Notes under the pieces: model-generated
The model's database searches: none
Told to the model about the DNA's origin: nothing
Seen by the model: the letters and a program-made list of their open reading frames with translations, nothing else
Part shown: positions 1 to 7,649 of the stretch, piece after piece
Numbering within the stretch: position 1 is the stretch's first letter
Layout: each line of letters opens with the position of its first letter
Position numbers and translations under genes: made by a program
NCBI GenBank assembly: GCA_965368175.1
Contig: CBDULX010000057.1
Coordinates: forward strand, 1-15,041
Direction: 5' to 3'
Length of the DNA stretch: 15,041 nt
Source: CBDULX01 sp965368175
Lineage (GTDB): Bacteria; Pseudomonadota; Gammaproteobacteria; SZUA-229

Positions 1-1929
1 TTTAATAAATTGCTCAGGATCGTTATGAGAGCGGTATCGCTGGTTAATATAGAGGCGTACGATACGTCTGATAATGGGGCTCTGATCCGGGAACTGTTGT
101 TCAGCTCGTTGACTGTAATCCATGGGTCCTTCATAACTATTTCGGATCATGCCGTGACGGGCCAGTTTGTCGCAAAACCTGTAATAAAGTCGTTGCACCG
201 GATCGCATTCGGTTTTCCTGAATGGCTTTATTATATACAGGGCGATAACCAGGCTTAATGCAAAAAAAATACTCAGCATCATTAGCACAATATTTGTCAT
301 ACTTAGCTGCTGATTGAACAGTTTATTAATGAGCTCTGCCTGCCGTTTGTTATCGTAGCCGATCACCCACTGTTTCCAGCCGTTATCGATGGCATCCCAG
401 TAGAAACGTAGCTGTCGAATCATTCCTGTATCCATCCGAATGTGCAGTGGCATGGATTCATTTCGAGGTAGAGCGGCGGCCAGGTTGCGCTCAATTCGGT
501 TGGGGGCTATGGCCGCAGTAGGATCGACTCTTATCCAGCCCCTGTCCTTGAGCCAGACCTCAGACCAGGCGTGGGCATCGCTCTGGCGCACTGTAAAATA
601 ATCATTGAAAGGATTTTTAGTGCCCCCCTGATAACCTATAACTACACGGGCCGGAATGCCAGCAGCTCGCATCAGGGTGGTGAAGCTGCTGGCATAATGT
701 TCACAAAAACCCTGGCGGGTATCGAATAAAAACTGATCCACCGGGTTTCTACTTCGCGTGAGGGGTGGCGTCAGGGTGTAGCGATAATTCTGTTGATTAA
801 ATTCACGCAAGGCATGCTGGATGATGGCTTCCGGTTCCACCAGTTGCTGACGCCAGCGACGCCCCAGTTCCAGAGCTCTGGGGTTACGGTCAAAGGGTAA
901 TTTCAGGCCGGCGTTTTTTTCCCAGATCGATAAATCTTTTTCAATTCGATATTCAATATAGGATTGCAGCGGGTATTGATGCAGAGAGCTGATATCCTTT
1001 TTTGCGCGTAACACAAAATTATTGGTGTATTCACTGTCGGCTGGGGCTGACACTGGCATATCAAGTGCGAACAGCCATTTTTTATCATGGGGCTCCAGTG
1101 TAACGGTGTAGTTGATTACCGGGGAAAAATTTTCCAGGCTGGGTCTGGGGTTCAGATTCGGATTACCCTGTTCCCAGGTGGTGCCATCGAAATACCAGAG
1201 CACCATGGCCCGCCAGTACAAATACTGACGGGCGGGTGGGGTCTGTTCGAAATTTACTCGAAAGGCAACTTCATTGGACTGGATCAGGCTGGATATATTC
1301 CCTGGGCTCATGGTATCACTGAGCCCGGTTCGGGCAGATATTGCATCGTCGGGGATATGCCATATCGACCCTGGGATGCGGGGAAACAGAACAAACATCA
1401 CCAGCATCAGAGGCAGGCCCTGTAAAACCATTATTACGGCCATTTTGAAACGTGCTCTGATACCCAGAGGGGCCTGTTGCTGGTTAATTATGATCAGGCT
1501 CATTATCAGTACTACGACCGTCGACAGCATGAAAATGACCGTCGGTATGCTTTGTGAGAACAGGAAATTAGTGACGATAATAAAAAAGCTCAGCGCGATC
1601 AGGAACATGTAATCCCGATCGGTCCGGCTTTCAAGTAATTTTACTGCCAGCAGAAAGGCGAGAATGGCTGTACCGGCGGTTTTACCAATTAATGTGCCGT
1701 AATGGATGGCTGTGGCTATGGACACCAGAATAATCAGTAACAACAGTGGCCATTTGGCGGGAAACAGTCGTGGTCGGTCGATGGCTGCCAGTCGCCAGAT
1801 AAACAGCAGGGGAATCAGAATGATGATCCAGATCGGCAGGCGGGGCAGGTGAGGACTGAGCACCAGTGCCAGTGACAGAATTACCCAGGCCACCGGTTCA
1901 TGACTGAGTTTGATTAGCAGGCGGTTCAT
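1..1929 (-). CDS. tgpA: TgpA-like membrane transglutaminase (DUF3488/DUF4129), C-terminus cut by the left edge
   Basis: The frame is open from an ATG at 1929 to the window edge, giving 643 residues with no stop. Pseudomonas TgpA has about 668 residues, so only a short tail is missing. The N-terminal third is a run of hydrophobic helices (DUF3488-like). A transglutaminase-core domain follows with a complete Cys-His-Asp triad: C409 in GFCEHYAS, H453 in DAHAWSEVW and D469 in VDPTA. After it comes one more membrane helix (about 545-565) and a cytoplasmic DUF4129-like tail with the pattern YYRFCDKLARHG. In this family the catalytic domain faces the periplasm; P. aeruginosa TgpA is reported essential, but its substrate is not settled. 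The start overlaps the stop of the DUF58 gene as ATGA, which implies translational coupling. It is the last visible gene of the MoxR-DUF58-TgpA unit. The gene name rests on family resemblance. Confidence 0.9.
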   Translation of the reverse strand, partial: MNRLLIKLSHEPVAWVILSLALVLSPHLPRLPIWIIILIPLLFIWRLAAIDRPRLFPAKWPLLLLIILVSIATAIHYGTLIGKTAGTAILAFLLAVKLLESRTDRDYMFLIALSFFIIVTNFLFSQSIPTVIFMLSTVVVLIMSLIIINQQQAPLGIRARFKMAVIMVLQGLPLMLVMFVLFPRIPGSIWHIPDDAISARTGLSDTMSPGNISSLIQSNEVAFRVNFEQTPPARQYLYWRAMVLWYFDGTTWEQGNPNLNPRPSLENFSPVINYTVTLEPHDKKWLFALDMPVSAPADSEYTNNFVLRAKKDISSLHQYPLQSYIEYRIEKDLSIWEKNAGLKLPFDRNPRALELGRRWRQQLVEPEAIIQHALREFNQQNYRYTLTPPLTRSRNPVDQFLFDTRQGFCEHYASSFTTLMRAAGIPARVVIGYQGGTKNPFNDYFTVRQSDAHAWSEVWLKDRGWIRVDPTAAIAPNRIERNLAAALPRNESMPLHIRMDTGMIRQLRFYWDAIDNGWKQWVIGYDNKRQAELINKLFNQQLSMTNIVLMMLSIFFALSLVIALYIIKPFRKTECDPVQRLYYRFCDKLARHGMIRNSYEGPMDYSQRAEQQFPDQSPIIRRIVRLYINQRYRSHNDPEQFIK

Positions 1930-2915
1930 GACTTATCGTCCACGCCAAACAGGGCCAGGGTTTTCAGGCATAGATGTTTATGGTGCAGGCCACTGTCAGG
2001 ACTGATGCGCTGCCCAGGCATGATCAGGCCGTATTTCAGGCCATGATGGTCGGTATCGATTATCCAGCGGCACAATATGGAAAGTTTCTTTTCCATGTGC
2101 ATGGTTTCCGGCAGCTGATACCAGTTGAGCCAGATATCATCACCCACCTGGGCATGAAACTGTTTGGTATACAACTGACCGGTGCGGGCGATGGCCTTCC
2201 AGGCCATATGCATTGGTGCATCGCCTTTCTGGTATTCCCGGATGCCGGCAAAATCGTCATAACCATTTTGTGCGATGGTGTGTAAGCCGCTCTGCTGCCC
2301 GAGTCGATTGAACTGGGGTGGGTGCTCATCGGGTTTGGGGTATACCAGGCACTGGGATTCCAGTTTCAGCCATGACCAGGCATGGAAAAGACCGAGGGGG
2401 AATTCGGTGTACACCTTGATTCGAGACAGCGTGAGGCGGCCCCGCTGTTGTGTGCTGACCGGTATTTCGACTCGACTCTCGGCTTCGCTTCTGGTTAGAT
2501 AGCCGGTGCCAATTTCACCCGTCTGGCTCTGGAACTGGACATTATAATAGGCCAGTCCTCGTAAGCTGCTGATTTTGATTGGAAATCGTGCAATCTGGCC
2601 AGCAAACACCGGTCGTGCAGACATCATACTCAGTTGTAGATGGTTAAGGTTCTGGTGGGTATAAATCATACCCAGGAAGCCGATTGAACCGAGCAGGAAA
2701 CACAGCATAAAGCCCAGGCTATTTTCATAATTGATAGCACCGGCCAGTATCACCAGAATGGTAATGAAAAAGGTGATGCCGTTACGGGTTGGCAGAATAT
2801 AGAGTTTACGGCGATCGATGCTGGCTTGCTGGCTGCCGAGGTCCATTCGCCCTTCGGCCCAGCGTTCGATGCGGCGTGCGAAAAAATCTGGAATCAGTGG
2901 CAGGCCGGAGGCCAT
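1926..2915 (-). CDS. DUF58 domain protein, membrane anchored
   Basis: This 329-residue protein has two adjacent membrane helices at about 46-62 and 66-84. A soluble region follows that holds the DUF58 signature at residues 222-253 (core REYQKGDAPMHMAWKAIART). DUF58 proteins typically pair with MoxR ATPases and often carry a von Willebrand A-like fold; their biochemical role is unclear. The gene starts directly after the moxR stop codon with no gap (TAA then ATG) and its own stop overlaps the tgpA start. It is therefore almost certainly co-transcribed and perhaps translationally coupled with both. There is no strong Shine-Dalgarno sequence before the ATG, which fits reinitiation by ribosomes finishing moxR. 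Length and layout are normal for the family. Confidence 0.93.
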   Translation of the reverse strand: MASGLPLIPDFFARRIERWAEGRMDLGSQQASIDRRKLYILPTRNGITFFITILVILAGAINYENSLGFMLCFLLGSIGFLGMIYTHQNLNHLQLSMMSARPVFAGQIARFPIKISSLRGLAYYNVQFQSQTGEIGTGYLTRSEAESRVEIPVSTQQRGRLTLSRIKVYTEFPLGLFHAWSWLKLESQCLVYPKPDEHPPQFNRLGQQSGLHTIAQNGYDDFAGIREYQKGDAPMHMAWKAIARTGQLYTKQFHAQVGDDIWLNWYQLPETMHMEKKLSILCRWIIDTDHHGLKYGLIMPGQRISPDSGLHHKHLCLKTLALFGVDDKS

Positions 2916-3863
2916 TTATACCGGCACCTGCTGGATCAATCGCTGGATCAACAGGTCCACAGGTTCATCCTGATGTTCGGGGTTCAGCTGTAAGCGATGG
3001 GCCGCTACTGAGGGCATTACCAGCTGAATATCTTCCGGCAGTACATGATCACGCCCATGCAGCAGGGCGCTGGCCTGAGCGCACTTTTGCAGGGCAAGTC
3101 CTGCCCTGGGCGATAAACCGGTACTGAACCAGGGGGACAGTCGGCTGCTACGTATCAGTGACAGCAGATAATCCAGTATGGCTCTGGAGACATGCACCTG
3201 ATCCACCCGTTGCTGTAGTGCCTGTAATTCAGTAGCACTGATGGCCGTATCCAGATGTTGAATTTGTTTACGTCGGTCTTTGCCGTTTAGCAGCTCTCGT
3301 TCGGCATCGGCTTCCGGGTAACCGATTTCGATGCGCATCAGAAATCGATCAAGTTGCGACTCTGGCAGCGGAAAGGTGCCGATCTGTTCACTGGGGTTCT
3401 GGGTGGCAATAACAAAAAAAGGTTCCGGCAATGTCCGGGTTTCGCCATCCTGGGTTACCTGTTTTTCTTCCATGGCTTCCAGCAGGGCACTCTGGGTTTT
3501 GGGAGTGGCCCGATTGATTTCATCGGCCAGTAATACCTGGGTAAATATGGGCCCGGGATGGAAACTGAAGGCCTGCTGCTGGCTGTCGTAAATGGAAACA
3601 CCCAGTACATCGGCGGGCAGCAGGTCACTGGTGAACTGTACTCGTTTGAAATCCAGACCAAAAGTTCTGGCGATAGTGAGTGCCAGGGTGGTTTTACCGA
3701 CACCGGGCAAATCTTCGATGAGTAAATGTCCCGCCGCCAGCAGACTGATGATGGCTAAATCAATTTGTGCCCGTTTACCCAGTATGATGGTCGCAATATT
3801 GTCTGAGGCACGATGTAGTGACTGCTGGATGAGATCGACCGGCAGTTGGCTGGTTTGAGTCAT
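2916..3863 (-). CDS. MoxR-family AAA+ ATPase
   Basis: This is a 315-residue cytosolic AAA+ ATPase of the MoxR group, thought to act as a chaperone that helps assemble or activate partner proteins. All the key motifs are visible: Walker A LPGVGKTT at 52-59, Walker B LLADEINR at 111-118, sensor 1 ATQNP at 153-157, the arginine-finger region ESQLDRF at 168-174 and sensor 2 GLSPRAG at 249-255. The C-terminal helical lid fills the rest. A GGAAAG purine stretch lies a few bases before the ATG and supports this start. The downstream genes encode DUF58 and a TgpA-like protein, the usual MoxR partners, so this ATPase probably serves that membrane complex. Confidence 0.95.
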   Translation of the reverse strand: MTQTSQLPVDLIQQSLHRASDNIATIILGKRAQIDLAIISLLAAGHLLIEDLPGVGKTTLALTIARTFGLDFKRVQFTSDLLPADVLGVSIYDSQQQAFSFHPGPIFTQVLLADEINRATPKTQSALLEAMEEKQVTQDGETRTLPEPFFVIATQNPSEQIGTFPLPESQLDRFLMRIEIGYPEADAERELLNGKDRRKQIQHLDTAISATELQALQQRVDQVHVSRAILDYLLSLIRSSRLSPWFSTGLSPRAGLALQKCAQASALLHGRDHVLPEDIQLVMPSVAAHRLQLNPEHQDEPVDLLIQRLIQQVPV

Positions 3864-3931
3864 GGTCCGCTTTCCGAAAGATAGTTTTTGTTCTTATTGG
3901 GTACAGGTTTAAGCCGGATTCGATTAATGGC

Positions 3932-4081
3932 TTATGCCATCAGGTTATCCGCGACAAAGGCATACAGCAGGCTGATCACGAGCAGCGGCAGCAATAGCTT
4001 CTGGAATTCACGGAATTTGTCTTTTTTTATGGTTTTAACTTTGAGGCGACGATTCTGTTGGGTGGGGTAATTTTTTCTCAT
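3932..4081 (-). CDS. small single-span membrane protein, 49 residues, unknown function
   Basis: An ATG at 4081 opens a 49-codon frame ending in TAA at 3932-3934. The first 28 residues hold eleven Lys/Arg residues (for example RRLKVKTIKKDKFR). Residues 29-44 are a hydrophobic helix (LLLPLLVISLLYAFVA) and the protein ends DNLMA. This is the profile of a small inner-membrane protein with a cytoplasmic basic N-terminus. AAGG stands 7 nt before the ATG, a credible ribosome binding site, and an extended -10 promoter lies about 60 nt upstream of it. The gene lies 68 nt before moxR on the same strand, so it may be the first gene of the MoxR operon. I do not recognise the family. It could be spurious, but the binding site, charge pattern and helix together argue that it is real. 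Confidence 0.6.
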   Translation of the reverse strand: MRKNYPTQQNRRLKVKTIKKDKFREFQKLLLPLLVISLLYAFVADNLMA

Positions 4082-4133
4082 AATCTAACCTTGGTGGTCT
4101 GGTGTAGGGATAAAGCTGGCTTATAAACTGGAA

Positions 4134-4163
4134 TGTTAAAAGTATAGCAATTATTACGACTGA
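4134..4163 (-). promoter_or_regulatory. extended -10 promoter for the small ORF-moxR-DUF58-tgpA unit
   Basis: On the minus strand the sequence TGCTATACT occupies 4149 to 4141. It is a TGn extended -10 with a five-of-six match to TATAAT. The -35 region is poor (best TTCATC-like), as is common for extended -10 promoters. Transcription would start near 4134, about 53 nt before the ATG of the 49-residue ORF. The site lies in the 102-nt gap after the AEC gene, where no clear terminator is visible, so read-through from the AEC gene is also possible. Confidence 0.45.
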
Positions 4164-4183
4164 TGAACGAGGGACAAGTTTCT

Positions 4184-5095
4184 TTAAACCAGGCTATACC
4201 ATAGCGGCAGAGTAAACAGGCTGAGCACCGTAGTGGCCGTGACGGCGGCGGCATAGATGCCGGAGTTCAGACCATAACGATCACACAATACTATACCCAG
4301 AACCATGCTTGGCATGGCCGCCTCCAGGACAACCGCAGTACGTAATTCACCTTCCATGGACAGCAGATAGCTCACGCCCAGTACCAGTAGAGGCATAAGG
4401 CCTAATTTGATGACAATCACCGGGATCACGGTAGTGAGATGGTGAATTTCACGAAACCCCTGTTTCAATGCCAGACCAATGGCGAACAGCATCAGGGGTA
4501 CCACGGCATCGCCCATCATGGAGAAAAGATCAGATAACCATAGCGGGGCTGCAATATCTGAAATGTTGAGCAGGGTGGCGATGAGGGCCGCCCATAAAGC
4601 AGGGACTTTAATCAACAGCATCAGGGGCCGGGGTTTTTCATCCCCTTCGCCATAACGGGCGGCAAGAATAACTCCGAGGGTGAGCAATAATGGGCTGCAG
4701 GCAAACAGGTCATATTGTATGGCAATTGATCCTGCCGATTCACCCAGGGTTTTGACCAGCACCGGATAACCCATGTAGGTGGCATTGGGGAAGGCGGTGG
4801 CCAGTAATATGGCCCCCGTCACTCGTGGATTGGAACGGCAGCGGGTGCAGACGAACCAGCTGGCCAGCAGAGCCGCCAACACGCCTGTCGCTGCTGTGAC
4901 CGCAATTTTAACTGAATCAATGCCTAAGGGTGCCTGCCAGAGTACATTTAATACCAGTGCCGGCAGAAACAGGTAATATACCGTATCGGTAAGTACTTTA
5001 CGTATAACCCGTCCTTCCAGTCGCCCGGGGTTATGGATTGACCAGATCAGGCCCAGACCGATCAGGACAAACATTTGAATCAGGGTACTGAGCAT
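4184..5095 (-). CDS. AEC-family (auxin efflux carrier-type) transporter
   Basis: This 303-residue membrane protein has the layout of the AEC/Mem_trans family: about ten hydrophobic helices in two five-helix halves around a charged loop (residues 147-157, RYGEGDEKPRP). Family-like signatures include FPNATYMGYPVL at 102-113 in a crossover helix and EAAMPSMVLGIVL at 258-270 near the second one. Bacterial members export or exchange small organic anions such as malate or malonate; the substrate here cannot be told. There is no regulator beside it to hint at one. It is divergent from the SpoIIE-type phosphatase gene, with 67 nt between the starts. The ATG at 5095 gives the expected short N-terminus, but its Shine-Dalgarno sequence is weak. 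Confidence 0.9.
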   Translation of the reverse strand: MLSTLIQMFVLIGLGLIWSIHNPGRLEGRVIRKVLTDTVYYLFLPALVLNVLWQAPLGIDSVKIAVTAATGVLAALLASWFVCTRCRSNPRVTGAILLATAFPNATYMGYPVLVKTLGESAGSIAIQYDLFACSPLLLTLGVILAARYGEGDEKPRPLMLLIKVPALWAALIATLLNISDIAAPLWLSDLFSMMGDAVVPLMLFAIGLALKQGFREIHHLTTVIPVIVIKLGLMPLLVLGVSYLLSMEGELRTAVVLEAAMPSMVLGIVLCDRYGLNSGIYAAAVTATTVLSLFTLPLWYSLV

Positions 5096-5124
5096 AAGGA
5101 CAACGACTGGCTATAATTAAGGCA
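5089..5124 (+). promoter_or_regulatory. probable promoter of the phosphatase-STAS-Mla operon
   Basis: A perfect TATAAT occupies 5112-5117 in the 67-nt divergent gap. With 17-nt spacing the -35 hexamer is TGAGCA (5089-5094), a poor match that overlaps the start of the AEC gene. Transcription would begin near 5124, about 39 nt before the GTG start. The weak -35 suggests help from an activator or a different sigma factor. A second TATAAT on the minus strand (5160-5155) could serve the AEC gene but has no good -35. Confidence 0.45.
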
Positions 5125-5162
5125 ACTTATTTTATCAGGCTTCGCTTTAAAAAAATTATATT

Positions 5163-6863
5163 GTGGCTGCTAATTTACAAAATATCCCAGAACTCATGAG
5201 GCAAATTCCAGAAATACCGGATTTTGCCCGATCATGTATTAATTTACATACTCAGCAGGATATTTCCGAAGCTGATTTATCAAGAATTCAAAACATATCC
5301 CCAGAATTTTTTTCACAATTATTATCGGTGCTTAATTCAGATCATTTCAATCTCACAAACAAGGTTGAAAACATAAAGCAGGCAATTGATCTGTCTGGAT
5401 TCGAACGGGTATGTAATCTGATGATTTGTTTATCGGTACACCGAACCTTATCAGAACTGGATATCGAGGGTGTGGATCAACAATTATTCTGGGAAGATTC
5501 TTTGCGACGTGCAGTGAGTGCTCGCATGATTGGTGAGCTGATCGGGCTGGATGGCAGTCGTTGTTTCGCCGCCGGGTTTATTCAGGATATTGGGTTTCTG
5601 CTGCTATTTTTCCTGCATTCGAACAAAGCCAGTCTGTGGCATGAGTTCAGGAAACGCGAACCCGAAGCCAGATACATCATGGAACATAATGTCTTTGGTA
5701 ATACCCATGATCATGTGCTGGAAGCATTCTGTAAAAAATGGGGTTTACTGGACACTATTACAGTGCCTTTGTTACATCATCATATGTGCGAGCATGATGG
5801 CCTGGACAAACTGGATGAGCAGCTGTGTAAAATTTTATACTGTGCTGACTGGATGGCCGCGGCTTACACAAGTACTTATAAGAGTTTTGTCATCAATAAA
5901 TGCCGAGATATCATCACCGACAATTTTCAGATGGAAGCCTCTCGTACCGAGGAGTTGCTGGCAGCGATTCCTGATGAAGTCGATGCTACGGCAAGAGTAC
6001 TGGGTATCAAACTGAGTCCACGAATAGAATTCGCCCAGGTACTGTTCGATGCCAATATCAAATTATCCGAAGATAATCTGAATTTTCAGGAACTAACTCA
6101 CAAACTGGAACAGGCATTGCAAGAAAGGGATCGACTGGCCAGTGAACTGAACCGGGAGCTGGGTCTGGCCCGTGAAATACAGAAGAGTCTGCTGCCACCC
6201 CAAATGGGTAAAAACTTTCCGCTTTGTGGTATAAATATTTCAGCTCGGGACCTGTCCGGTGATTTTTATGATTATTTCACTTTGCCAGATGGACGTATTT
6301 ATTTCACACTGGGCGATGTATCAGGGAAGGGCGTGAATGCGGCATTGCTGATGGCGAAAACCAGTAGTTTGTTTCGTTGTTTGGGAAAACGCATTCATTC
6401 CCCCGGAGAATTGCTTAAACAGATTAATCTGGAACTCTGTGAAACTTCTATTCATGGTATGTTTGTCACTATGATAGCCGGCATCTACTGTCCGGATAGC
6501 AAATGGCTGAAACTGGTCAATGCCGGTAATTCACCGGCTTTAATTGTATCCAGAGAAGGTCTGGCACGTGAAATTGGCGCACATGCACCACCGCTTGGCG
6601 TGGTAGTGGAAGCTGAATTCCCGGAACTGGAATACAATCTTGGGGATGACAGCCTGTACATGTTTTCCGATGGTGTAACCGAAGGTTTTATTGCTGATAA
6701 AACCACCATGGGTTTAAGTGGATTGTTCAAATCAATTGTTACTATGCCTGCCAATCTATCACTCGATCAGCGTATACAACGGCTGGTTAGTTGTTTTCGA
6801 ACAAGCAATATGACACTTAGAGATGACGTCACCCTGTTGTTGCTGGAACATCAGGCAGATTAA
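5163..6863 (+). CDS. HDOD-coiled coil-PP2C (SpoIIE-type) serine phosphatase
   Basis: This 566-residue protein starts at GTG. ATG at 5196 (residue 12) is an alternative, and neither start has a clear Shine-Dalgarno sequence. An in-frame TAA at 5148-5150 limits any extension. Residues 15-215 resemble an HDOD domain, with GFIQDIG at 138-144 where many HDOD proteins have G-L-L-H-D-I-G. Residues 302-340 form a charged, probably coiled-coil linker ending in AREIQKSLLP, typical of SpoIIE/RsbU phosphatases. The PP2C domain (341-562) keeps its metal-binding acidic residues: SGDFYDY 365-371, GDVSGKG 384-390, SDGVTE 502-507 and RDDVTLL 553-559. Such enzymes dephosphorylate a STAS-domain partner at serine. 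The next two genes encode an RsbW-like kinase and a STAS protein, its likely opponent and substrate. There is no receiver domain, so HDOD probably carries the input signal. Confidence 0.93.
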   Translation: MAANLQNIPELMRQIPEIPDFARSCINLHTQQDISEADLSRIQNISPEFFSQLLSVLNSDHFNLTNKVENIKQAIDLSGFERVCNLMICLSVHRTLSELDIEGVDQQLFWEDSLRRAVSARMIGELIGLDGSRCFAAGFIQDIGFLLLFFLHSNKASLWHEFRKREPEARYIMEHNVFGNTHDHVLEAFCKKWGLLDTITVPLLHHHMCEHDGLDKLDEQLCKILYCADWMAAAYTSTYKSFVINKCRDIITDNFQMEASRTEELLAAIPDEVDATARVLGIKLSPRIEFAQVLFDANIKLSEDNLNFQELTHKLEQALQERDRLASELNRELGLAREIQKSLLPPQMGKNFPLCGINISARDLSGDFYDYFTLPDGRIYFTLGDVSGKGVNAALLMAKTSSLFRCLGKRIHSPGELLKQINLELCETSIHGMFVTMIAGIYCPDSKWLKLVNAGNSPALIVSREGLAREIGAHAPPLGVVVEAEFPELEYNLGDDSLYMFSDGVTEGFIADKTTMGLSGLFKSIVTMPANLSLDQRIQRLVSCFRTSNMTLRDDVTLLLLEHQAD

Positions 6864-6864
6864 T

Positions 6865-7332
6865 ATGGAACGTATCGAGCGAATTCATTTCCTGGCCCAG
6901 GCTGATAAATTGAAACCGCTGCGACAGCTGGTGAAAGATGCTGCCAGGGTTATGGGTTGTTCGGATGAAAACCTGGACTGTATTGTGATGGCAATAAATG
7001 AAGCCTGTATGAATATCATCCAGCATGCTTATCAGGATGAAGACAATGGAGAGATCATTATCGAAATATGGAAAGGCTATGAAGAACTCATTATCCGTAT
7101 ATATGATTTTGCAGAAAAGATTGACTGTAACAAAATCAAATCGCGGGACCTGGATGACATTCGACCGGGCGGATTGGGTGTGCATCTGATTCATAAGGTA
7201 ATGGACAGTGTGGACTATAAAAATATTAATGATGATTTCGGTAATTTGCTTGAGCTAAGAAAAGTTATTTCGGATAAAAAATTCTGTAACTTAAAATTAA
7301 AAGAAGATGATAATGAAATACCCGGTATATAA
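6865..7332 (+). CDS. RsbW-like HATPase, anti-sigma factor/serine kinase family
   Basis: This 155-residue protein has the GHKL ATPase fold of RsbW/SpoIIAB anti-sigma kinases. The N box is AINEACMNIIQHAYQ at 43-57 (E46, N50) and the G2 loop is PGGLGVHLI at 101-109. The G1 box reads DFAEKID (81-87): the Asp is present but the usual Gly two residues later is Ala. In the family, the protein phosphorylates a STAS antagonist and sequesters a sigma factor or another target. I chose ATG at 6865, one nucleotide after the phosphatase stop; the frame is open to 6823, but that would overlap the phosphatase gene by 41 nt. The C-terminal tail (138-155) is charged and overlaps the STAS gene start. No sigma factor gene lies nearby, so its target is unknown. 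Confidence 0.9.
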   Translation: MERIERIHFLAQADKLKPLRQLVKDAARVMGCSDENLDCIVMAINEACMNIIQHAYQDEDNGEIIIEIWKGYEELIIRIYDFAEKIDCNKIKSRDLDDIRPGGLGVHLIHKVMDSVDYKNINDDFGNLLELRKVISDKKFCNLKLKEDDNEIPGI

Positions 7333-7633
7333 GCACGATCGCTTCACCGTCTTATCACTTACCGGAGAGGTTGATCTTAACAGCTCGCCTCTGGCCCGCA
7401 AGCAGATTCTTCAATATCTAAATCAGGGAAAAAACCTGCTGGTCGATCTGGAAAAGGTTGAATATATCGATAGCTCGGGTGTCGCCAGTCTGGTGGAAGG
7501 CTATCAACATGCTCGCAGCAGGAAACAGGAATTTGGTCTGGTGGGGGTCAGCAAAGCAGCGATGCAGGTGTTGCAACTGGCACGTCTGGACAGAGTGTTT
7601 CCTATTAAATCTTCGGTCAACGATTTTATATAA
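7313..7633 (+). CDS. STAS-domain protein (anti-anti-sigma factor or MlaB-like subunit)
   Basis: This single STAS domain has 106 residues. The motif YIDSSGVASLVEG at 51-63 holds the serine pair (S54, S55) at the position phosphorylated in SpoIIAA and RsbV. The remainder follows the STAS pattern, with FGLVGVSKAAMQVLQLARL at 74-92. I prefer ATG at 7313 over ATG at 7307 because AGAAG lies 6 nt before it but abuts the earlier ATG. The gene overlaps the HATPase gene by 20 nt and ends 16 nt before the MlaE permease gene. Two jobs are possible: phospho-switch partner of the two upstream proteins, or MlaB-like STAS subunit of the downstream ABC transporter, or both. The intact DSSG makes it look more like RsbV than E. 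coli MlaB. Confidence 0.92.
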   Translation: MKYPVYKHDRFTVLSLTGEVDLNSSPLARKQILQYLNQGKNLLVDLEKVEYIDSSGVASLVEGYQHARSRKQEFGLVGVSKAAMQVLQLARLDRVFPIKSSVNDFI

Positions 7634-7649
7634 ACACAGGTAAGTCGGT

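Noticed and set aside
1087..1612. Two overlapping plus-strand frames of 112 codons
   Set aside because: They are antisense to the unbroken tgpA frame, which shows a full transglutaminase triad; their products show no domain pattern.
1..1929. Possible pseudogene: no closed frame at the left end
   Set aside because: I read the minus-strand frame from 1929 to 1 and found no stop; it is simply cut by the window edge.
3888..4070. Plus-strand frame of 60 codons
   Set aside because: It is antisense to the 49-residue minus-strand gene, which has a better ribosome binding site and a sensible membrane-protein composition.
6823..6864. Upstream extension of the HATPase gene to 6823
   Set aside because: It would overlap the phosphatase gene by 41 nt and add residues (MTSPCCCWNIRQIN) that do not look like the family N-terminus; ATG at 6865 fits better.
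5163..7633. A classical sigma-B type stress operon
   Set aside because: No sigma factor gene lies in or next to the operon; the genes that follow encode a transporter.
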